Source: Phoronis ovalis
Lineage: Eukaryota > Phoronida > Phoronidae
Length of the DNA: 11,835 nucleotides
Direction of reading: 5' to 3'
Assembly (NCBI GenBank): GCA_028565635.1
Contig: JAOXYB010019682.1
Span: 5,946-17,780 of the forward strand
Shown here: positions 1 to 5,977 of the stretch, piece after piece
Position numbering within the stretch: the stretch's first letter is position 1
Layout of the letters: the number at the start of each line of letters is the position of its first letter
Translations under genes and position numbers: made by a program
The notes under the pieces: model-generated
What the model was told of the DNA's origin: nothing
Databases searched by the model: none
Seen by the model: the letters and a program-made list of their open reading frames with translations, nothing else

Positions 1-143
1 GCATAGCATTACTACCCAGCATTAGGTACACAACAAGCAGTAAACATAGTATTACTACACAGCATTAGTTACACAACGAGCAATGAGCATAGTATTACTA
101 CACAGCATTAGTTACACAACAAGCAGTGAGCATAGTATTATTA
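1..143. repeat. 43-bp tandem repeat, truncated at left edge
   Basis: Three nearly identical 43-bp copies begin at 2, 45 and 88. A fourth partial copy (CATAGTATTATTA) begins at 131. Each full copy carries the words CAGCATTAG and TACACAAC, and copies differ by a few substitutions. The array probably continues left of the window. It lies in the intron upstream of the first visible exon of the gene ending at 2793, and it has no coding signal. Confidence 0.9.
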
Positions 144-200
144 AAAATGTTTTACTTAATGTCATTTGTGTTTTCTAATGGTTTGACTGTATTCTTGTAG

Positions 201-264
201 ATTGATGGTCAGAATGTAGTTATACCCACAACTCAACAAAAAGTTGTGTTTACTAAAAATAATG
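201..264 (+). CDS. Uncharacterised gene, first visible exon
   Basis: The acceptor is TTCTTGTAG (192-200) and the donor is G|GTATGT (265). The open frame of 21 codons plus one base begins IDGQNVVIPTTQQ; the other two frames contain stops. It ends in phase 1, matching the next exon. It is short, so it is supported mainly by that phase agreement. Confidence 0.7.
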
Positions 265-2793
265 GTATGTATTAAGATGAGGGAGTAAGAGTCTCTGACA
301 CCCATGTATTCACTCCCTATTATATCGGTCAATATAGGGAGAACTCTGACTTAAAATTATGTTGAAATCATAGATCAAAAATCAAAAATGAGCAAAACAT
401 ATATACCATTTATTTATTGTATTTTCAGACCATTTAGCAAAGAATTCATTATTTCAGTGTAACGTTTTCACATCTTAAAAACAAAGATATGTCTAAGTTT
501 TATTTCATCTTAAATGTTGCTACTCATTTTAACAAAGCCAGAAAATATTTAATTTCTAAGGAGCATTATGAACCAAGTCATAGTATCCAGCAATCATAAA
601 AAATAAATTGAAAATCAAAAATAGAAATTAAACATACTATTTTTGAAAAATGTATGTATTTTAATACAAAAGCACATTTGTATTAGCAGAAATAAAATGC
701 CTATAACTAAGTTAATGAATAACTATCTATATGTTTATTTTACATGTATCTCAAAATTCTGTAGGCATGTGGCAGATTACAGAGGAAGTAAAATCACAGG
801 GAGAAAGAGTTTACTCAGCTATGGGTCCTGCTCGTAGAATTGCTGAAAAAGCTTTCATTATTGTGACAGGTAACTTTTCACCTGAAAGCAAATTGTTTAT
901 AAGAAAGGATTTTCAACCCATGAGAATTTAAGAACTTAAATGTGGTTATTACAGTTTTGTTAGAAATCGACATATTTGTCACTACAGTTTTGGATCTACG
1001 TGACTGTTTTATTTCTCAATAGAACATACAGCTGTTATATGAATATCTGTCCTACAAGCCAAATTATAGATAGAGTTACGGTCTTTAAGTACTCTGCATT
1101 GTTGATTACTCTAAATACAGGTTCACTTTATACACAGCTTAAAAAGATGGGAGAATGTCAAAAAATGTATGTGCTAGAAGTGGTTAGAAATCCGTAAACG
1201 TTTAGTTTTTAAGTTGTATTGTTCCTTGTAAATAATATACTGCTATTATAATAATTATAATAATAGTTTTTTGTATTTTAAAAAGGTACTCAAGGTGATT
1301 TTAAAACAAATCAGTACCTTCAGCAGATGTCCGTGTATATAGCTAATTTATTTCTTTTAACATCGGATGGTTTTGCTCCTATACTGAAGGATACTGATGT
1401 CACTACAGATCTACAAGGTATGTCATCAGCTGACTTAAGGATGGATTAGCTCCACATAACAAGGTCAAACTTATGCAGGAATGCTTATTAGAAAAAGGTC
1501 TTTTATTCAAAGAATCCTGGATCTTCCACTACCTTATTGTCATCAAGGAATAGCATTTATAATTGTTGAATCAAATGTTATAGCAGTGTGATAATGTGAA
1601 ATTTGCATATCTTGAAAAATTTAAGCATGGTGATATTGTTAACTGTATGCTGTTAATGCTTTATTTAGAATTGACTAGATTATAAATGGTTTCAACACAA
1701 TCATTAATAGTACAGATTTTTCTCTGAGACAATTCAGTGGAATTCCACTCACTCTAAATCAAGTGTATTGATAGTAAAACTTCTGAAATTTGTTTTTCAC
1801 TTTTCTTCAAGAACAATTCAGTTTGATATTGGTTGGAGAGCCATCACAGAATAGTCTGATTCCACATTATATGAGCTACACACCTTTTAAATACAGTGAA
1901 GAAACAGGTAAAATATAAATGTGTTCACTATCTGTTTACAAAATTATTCTTACTGGTTTCTTGTTGGTGCTTTATATTTTAATTTTATTTTATTTTAAAT
2001 ATTTTTTATTGCCATGGAAGACACTTCATTGAACCAAGGTAGTTACAGAGTTATCTTATATAGTGTATACGTACTTCGGTACTATACATCACTCAATATG
2101 GAATCTTGCTATGAAAACTGTCTATATTGTGGTATCATGGAATACTGCAGGGAGTGATACATAAATTTAAATTTTCAGGATTGCAACTTGAATCCTGTCA
2201 TTTTGGACATATCTCTACTGGTCTTTTACTCTTAACACCAAATGGTAATGATCATTTGGCTCTCATTCTCACTGGAAACAGTATGGATGGTCTCAGAGAC
2301 ATCATAAGCCTTGCGTCACCTACCATTCCACCAATGACAAGGTCACCGGTAAGATTCCATATCAAACTTTTGTGTTTTCCACCATTATGTAACATGACAT
2401 ATGCATACCTATATTCTTCTAGCTTAAATGATTTTTGACATTTTAGAATTTTTGAAATTTATAATATTACACTAAAATGAATATTTAATTTATATCACTG
2501 TAATACATTCTGCCTATAAGATAACAGCATGGAAGTGAATACAACAAAATTGTACCCTGTGTTGTATAAAACAATCTAACGGAACATGACATACTGTAAT
2601 TTATACCTGATTAAGACTTTGATGATGATCTGTAGCAATATATGTTACTATGTTTTAGTTTTCCAATCTGGTACCAGACTTTGTTGTTACTGGACCAGCA
2701 TTCCGAGCAAAAGGACCTGGTGGCTACTTATGCACTGGGTTCTTGGACAATTCATGGGAGTACAAGCCTGAGATTGCCTCCTGTGTCTGTTAA
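201..2793 (+). CDS. C-terminal part of an uncharacterised six-exon (visible) protein, possibly alpha/beta-hydrolase-related
   Basis: Six exons join in frame (201-264, 765-869, 1286-1417, 1812-1907, 2179-2348, 2659-2793) to give 233 residues ending in TAA; the 5' exons lie left of the window. The first four introns are phase 1 and the last is phase 0. The protein has hydrophobic beta-strand-like stretches: KAFIIVTG (residues 50-57), FSLILVGEPSQNSL (103-116), GLLLLTP (147-153) and LALILTGNSMDGL (159-171). It ends with a Gly- and aromatic-rich segment, PDFVVTGPAFRAKGPGGY (195-212) and FLDNSWEY (217-224). The order 'L-x-V/L-G-x-P-x-x-N', then 'hxhhhTGxxxxGL', then 'PDF' and 'GF..N.W' resembles the C-terminal region of some esterase or S9-peptidase-like alpha/beta hydrolases. 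That is recollection of a pattern, not a database match. No GxSxG nucleophile motif is present, so any catalytic core would be upstream. No transmembrane helix is evident. The exon structure is firm; the function is tentative. Confidence 0.8.
265..764 (+). other. AT-rich intron
   Basis: This 500-bp GT...AG intron is phase 1. It is very AT-rich, with stops in all frames apart from short shadow ORFs. Nothing else is recognised in it. Confidence 0.7.
765..869 (+). CDS. Uncharacterised gene, second visible exon
   Basis: The acceptor is TTCTGTAG (757-764) and the donor is ACAG|GTAACT (870). It encodes GMWQITEEVKSQ... through ...AFIIVTG, with phase 1 at both ends (split Gly codons). The charged helix-like first half is followed by a hydrophobic strand, AFIIV. 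Confidence 0.82.
870..1285 (+). other. AT-rich intron
   Basis: This GT...AG intron is phase 1. Near its end (about 1240-1270) is a short imperfect TAATAAT/ATTATA run. A 73-codon open frame at 976-1197 does not look like protein and begins at no convincing start site. Confidence 0.7.
1286..1417 (+). CDS. Uncharacterised gene, third visible exon
   Basis: The acceptor is TAAAAAG (1279-1285) and the donor is CAAG|GTATGT (1418). It has 43 full codons and is phase 1 at both ends. It encodes TQGDFKTNQYLQQ, then a hydrophobic patch ANLFLL, then an Asp/Thr-rich end (KDTDVTTDLQ). The acceptor has a weak pyrimidine tract. Confidence 0.8.
1418..1811 (+). other. Intron without other recognisable features
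   Basis: This 394-bp GT...AG intron is phase 1. I see no RNA gene, repeat or coding segment in it. Confidence 0.7.
1812..1907 (+). CDS. Uncharacterised gene, fourth visible exon
   Basis: The acceptor has a good pyrimidine tract (TTTTCTTCAAG, ending 1811) and the donor is ACAG|GTAAAA (1908). It has 31 full codons and is phase 1 at both ends. It encodes QFSLILVGEPSQNSL, a strand followed by a Gly-containing turn, then a Tyr-rich stretch (HYMSYTPFKY). Confidence 0.82.
2179..2348 (+). CDS. Uncharacterised gene, fifth visible exon
   Basis: The acceptor is ATTTTCAG (2171-2178) and the donor is CCG|GTAAGA (2349), a near-consensus site. It enters in phase 1 and leaves in phase 0, with 56 full codons. 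It encodes two hydrophobic strands (GLLLLTP and LALILTG) followed by MDGLRDIISLAS, likely an amphipathic helix. It is the longest and most clearly coding exon of this gene. Confidence 0.87.
2349..2658 (+). other. Intron (phase 0)
   Basis: This 310-bp intron separates the last two exons, with donor GTAAGA and acceptor TTTTAG. It is AT-rich and I see nothing further in it. Confidence 0.7.
2659..2793 (+). CDS. Uncharacterised gene, terminal exon and stop codon
   Basis: The acceptor is ATGTTTTAG (2650-2658). In phase 0 it reads FSNLVPDFVVTGPAFRAKGP... and stops at TAA (2791-2793). The last residues are ASCVC, a cysteine pair at the extreme C-terminus. No AATAAA occurs in the ~490 bp after the stop; CATAAA at 2871-2876 is the only close poly(A)-signal variant seen. 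Confidence 0.85.
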   Translation, partial: FSNLVPDFVVTGPAFRAKGPGGYLCTGFLDNSWEYKPEIASCVC

Positions 2794-5525
2794 GGCAATT
2801 GACTGACAGCACTAGAAACAGCTAAACATAACTTTTGAAAATTTAGAATGCTGTTCTTGAAGCTGTGTGTCATAAAGTCTGTGATCAAGAATGCATATTT
2901 CAAACTTGTAGCCATATTGCTAACTGTATATGTACTAGGCACAAAAAGTTAAGAAACTCTGATTTTTTTATTAATATTTCTTTATTAGGTTAACATAGAA
3001 GTATTTTTTTGTGGTTATACTACATAGTAAATGCAAAAAAGGGGGAACGCCTGCTGAGCATGTTTATTGAAAAACAAATGTTTGTCTCACCGGGGAATCA
3101 ATTCAAAAATGACAATTTCAGCAATCCCATCTTGTAGTTCACTTTGGTAATTTGGCATAGATGTTGAAAGTAGCTATATGCATATACAGTTGAATTTTGT
3201 GCTTAATATTAGTTTCTTGCTTGGGGGGTACTTGACAGAACAGTTGGTAGGGGTGTGCGGCCCAGTGTAAAAACCCCCGACTCTGTGGTAAATAAAGATC
3301 ACCAAAAATAGACCCTGTCGTAAATGAAAAAATATGCAAAATATTCCCAGTCATAAATAACTTGTAAATTCACTTGTAAATTGTATACCTTGTGGTAAAT
3401 AAATATGGAAAAATTTACGAACCTTAATTTTTCTTACCTGTTGTAAATGCGTTTTCCAAGAAATACACCTTGTGGTAAACGAATATATTTTAAAAATATA
3501 CCCTGTGGTAAATCTCCAACAAAAAAGTATACCCTGTGGTAAATAAGGCTTTGAGAAGCGTGAAAAACATACCCTGTGGTAAATGCGGGAGCTGAAAAAG
3601 GGTGTGTATTGGGCTGCACATATATATAGTGACTTTGAATGACAGTCCCCCGGGGTTTATTATGAATTTTGTGGACTTTTGCAAATTCCAATAAAAATTA
3701 TGTTTTTGCCAGTACCTTGTATGCCTTCCTGCTGCGTCAAAACATTCCCTACATCTGTTTCTCGCATTGGATATCAAGTGGTTTGTTGTTTGTGGTCAAC
3801 CTTTTCCAATCATGTATGGTTAGCTTATGGTGATTTGTCAAGACTGTTAGCAGGTTTGTTTAGGTGTCTTGGCTAGACAGCATGTTATCACACCATGTCC
3901 ATGCACTCTTACACATTGTTTATAGTGATAAACATGCATTCCTGGTTTGTTGCAGCTTAGTTCGTAACCTTTCATGGGTTCCAGCGGTTTCCCATTTGTT
4001 TAAAGTTTGACCAATCAGCTAATTACAAACTTGTTAATCCCTAGCAGTTGAACAACATCGTGCTGCATCATGGCAGATTAAACCATATCAACTGCTCGAA
4101 ATTTGCCAAATCTCTGCACACTGGGCAGACTCATTATTATAATACAGTTTATTTCATTAAAAAATTGCCAACCTTCAGATTTCAGCTCATTTACAAAAGT
4201 GGCTCAAAAAAGAGATTGCTGAAATTGTCATTTTTGAAATTCTGCCCCAGTGTCACAAACATGAATTTCAAAGTGTACACCAAGTGTACTTTACTATCTG
4301 TTTTAGATAGGGAATTGATTACTTGATATTATTAGAAAAAAACAAATGTTATTTTAAGGCATTTAAAAAATATTTACAAAAAAATACAAGTTGCTAAACC
4401 TTTTGTGCATAATATACTCAGTTGAGATTCAATTGACCCTTGTGGAATGTTGTTATAGAGTTCTGTGTCCTATGGGAGGAGAAGGTACTGTTTAGAAATC
4501 CCACCCTCAGCAAATGTTAAAATAATGTATTACATATAATTTATATCTGCTACATGTATTAATTAGAGACAAGCAAGTCTTATTTATTTTTAAATTTACC
4601 TTCTCCACTTCCCTAAACAGTACAGTCCTTATGTGATCACAAAATACGATATATTTGTAAGATGTATATATGTTTTTTGTTGAGAATTTCGGTTAATAGT
4701 AATAGCAATGACATGGTGGTACTTTGATATATCAAATTTCACCATGACCCAATGTATAATGTTGAAGGTGTAACCGCAATTACAGTTTGTTCCTTTTCTG
4801 CATTTTGTGGGACAAAGTAAATTCAAAACATTCCTATCGATAGAATATAATTTTTAGCTTTAATTCATGTTTCTATTAGCTTGTTTTAAAATAAAGAGAT
4901 TCTTCTTTTTAATTAATTTTGCTGTTACAAACTCGGGAAGACAGTGTTAGAAACAACCTGTTTGTTATATTCTGTACATAACTTACTTTGTTTTGGTAAT
5001 AGTATATTTAACATAGGCTTTGTAAATAGATAATGCAGTGTTAGGTTGGGTTATTTGTGATTAGATTTATAAATTGCTAAAAGTATATACTACATATTTT
5101 ACTTCTATATATAAATAAATAAAAATCTACGGTCATTCAGGGCCTTATTATACTAACTGTCAATGGTGTACTTTGTTTACCTTAATTCAGAATGGATCCA
5201 ATATTTTTTCAAGATAAATCTTGTTGGTAACGTGAAAATTCTTTGTGTCCATAAAATATTTACAGTTATCCGGCTGCACTACTTAAGTCGAAAGATACAC
5301 TTGTGTTAATTGTGCAGTCCGTCCCCTGGTGGATGTGACAGTGGATGTGCCGCTGTTAAAAGTACATTTGTTGGAAGCTGGAACTAAGAATGATAAAATT
5401 TCCACTTGATTTAAACATAATCACACGTTTTATGTACTTGAACGCAAAACAATCATTCATTTGAATTTTATTTTGGTAATAAACTTTGATTCTTTGCTCA
5501 ATTGCGACCAGATTGCGTTGATAAA
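2794..5525. other. Intergenic region between the two genes
   Basis: About 2.7 kb of mostly AT-rich DNA lies between the TAA at 2793 and the WDR26 promoter block. It holds the 15-bp-motif array (3281-3584), a CCCCGGGG segment (about 3645), a permuted inverted repeat (4478-4622) and a CCAAT box in GACCAATCAG (about 4012-4021) with AAGTTTG/CAAACTT arms around it. A 10-bp palindrome, CTATCGATAG, lies at 4834-4843. Open frames of 60-95 codons here lack splice sites, credible starts and protein-like composition. No tRNA or rRNA was recognised. Confidence 0.65.
3281..3584. repeat. Irregular array of a 15-bp motif (TACCCTGTGGTAAAT)
   Basis: Perfect copies of TACCCTGTGGTAAAT lie at 3499-3513, 3530-3544 and 3570-3584. 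Diverged copies lie near 3281-3293, 3311-3325, 3343-3358, 3386-3400, 3435-3448 and 3466-3480. Start-to-start spacing is mostly 31-33 bp, with steps of about 40-49 bp, and the sequences between copies are unlike one another. Copies decay from right to left. The array is enclosed by an imperfect inverted pair, TGTGCGGCCCA (3254-3264) and TGGGCTGCACA (3610-3620). It is probably the body of an interspersed eukaryotic repeat, not a CRISPR. Confidence 0.85.
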
Positions 5526-5549
5526 ACTTCCCACAATGCAATGGGAAGT
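5526..5549. promoter_or_regulatory. ZNF143/Staf-like binding site within an 8-bp-arm inverted repeat
   Basis: The stretch at 5528-5545 reads TTCCCACAATGCAATGGG. It matches 16 of 18 positions of the Staf/ZNF143 consensus as I recall it (YWCCCRNMATSCMYYRCR). The site sits inside a perfect inverted repeat: ACTTCCCA (5526-5533) and TGGGAAGT (5542-5549), with an 8-bp spacer. It lies about 215 bp upstream of the proposed WDR26 ATG, a typical promoter-proximal position for this factor. Binding is inferred from motif only. Confidence 0.6.
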
Positions 5550-5556
5550 GACGTCA
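5549..5556. promoter_or_regulatory. Perfect CRE (TGACGTCA), ATF/CREB-type site
   Basis: The full 8-bp palindrome TGACGTCA shares its first base with the end of the preceding inverted repeat. Full palindromic CREs near transcription starts are typical of CREB/ATF-controlled promoters. With the adjacent Staf-like site it marks the likely core promoter of the WDR26 orthologue. No TATA box is evident just downstream. Confidence 0.6.
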
Positions 5557-5616
5557 TTTGCCAAAATAAAGCAAAGAAAGATTCGTAAGAACTACATTAC
5601 AACATCAGCGATTTCT

Positions 5617-5676
5617 ATGGTGTCTAGATTTATGGGTTTGTATTCTTGGTTGATACAAACCAGGGAATTTATGTAG
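5617..5676 (+). other. Upstream ORF in the probable WDR26 leader
   Basis: An ATG at 5617 opens a 19-codon frame (MVSRFMGLYSW...) that stops at TAG 5674-5676, in a different frame from WDR26. If transcription begins near the CRE, this uORF would be in the mRNA and could lower translation of the main frame. A second in-frame ATG lies at 5632. The transcription start is not known, so its presence in the mRNA is inference. Confidence 0.35.
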
Positions 5677-5762
5677 CAGACCTGGCATCGTCCTCGGACT
5701 CAGAAGACGGTGGCGTTTCGTTCCCACCGCGAAAAAAACAACGCTTAACCACCAGTCTCAGA

Positions 5763-5977
5763 ATGCAAACCAATGGCTGCCCTCGCAATGGGGCAACAAC
5801 ACAGAATTCAGGAGATCCTTGTACCTCCGTAGCACAATTGAAAGCAACTCACCCGTCCTCACCAAAATCTCTTTTAAATGGAGATTCAGTTAAGCCAGCT
5901 CCTTTGAAATTTATGAGCAGATCTGATCAAGATATTGTGAGGTTAATAGGCCAGCACCTCAAGACACTAGGACTAGA
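5763..5977 (+). CDS. wdr26: wdr26 coding exon 1
   Basis: It runs from ATG 5763 to the donor GA|GTAAGG (intron starts 5978). It has 71 codons plus two bases and encodes the Asn/Ser/Thr/Pro-rich tail and the first LisH helix ([20 protein letters not shown]). Reading through the donor gives an immediate TAA (5979-5981), which confirms the exon end. The split Glu codon (GA + G) joins exon 2 exactly. Confidence 0.9.

Noticed and set aside
976-1197. 73-codon open frame
   Set aside because: It lies wholly inside a well-supported intron and does not resemble a protein.
2127-2438. 103-codon frame as a stand-alone gene
   Set aside because: It is only the read-through of the exon at 2179-2348 into both flanking introns.
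2871-2876. CATAAA as the poly(A) signal of the upstream gene
   Set aside because: It is a weak variant in very AT-rich sequence with no downstream GU-rich element that I could single out, so it is not annotated as a feature.
3281-3584. CRISPR array
   Set aside because: The repeats are only about 15 bp and decay strongly. Spacing is uneven, there are no cas genes or leader, and the surroundings are intron-bearing eukaryotic DNA.
3434-3777. Two overlapping minus-strand open frames of 85 and 95 codons
   Set aside because: Both overlap the 15-bp-motif array or its flank. Their peptide repeats (YHRVYF, FTTGY, LPQG) are just the motif read in three frames.
4048-4326. 92-codon plus-strand open frame
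   Set aside because: It begins with TTG, not ATG. It has no flanking splice sites and no recognisable protein pattern, and lies in AT-rich intergenic DNA.
4834-4843. CTATCGATAG palindrome as a DRE/DREF promoter element
   Set aside because: The TATCGATA core matches the insect DRE, but it lies 900 bp from the WDR26 start with no other promoter signals. One such palindrome in AT-rich DNA can be chance.
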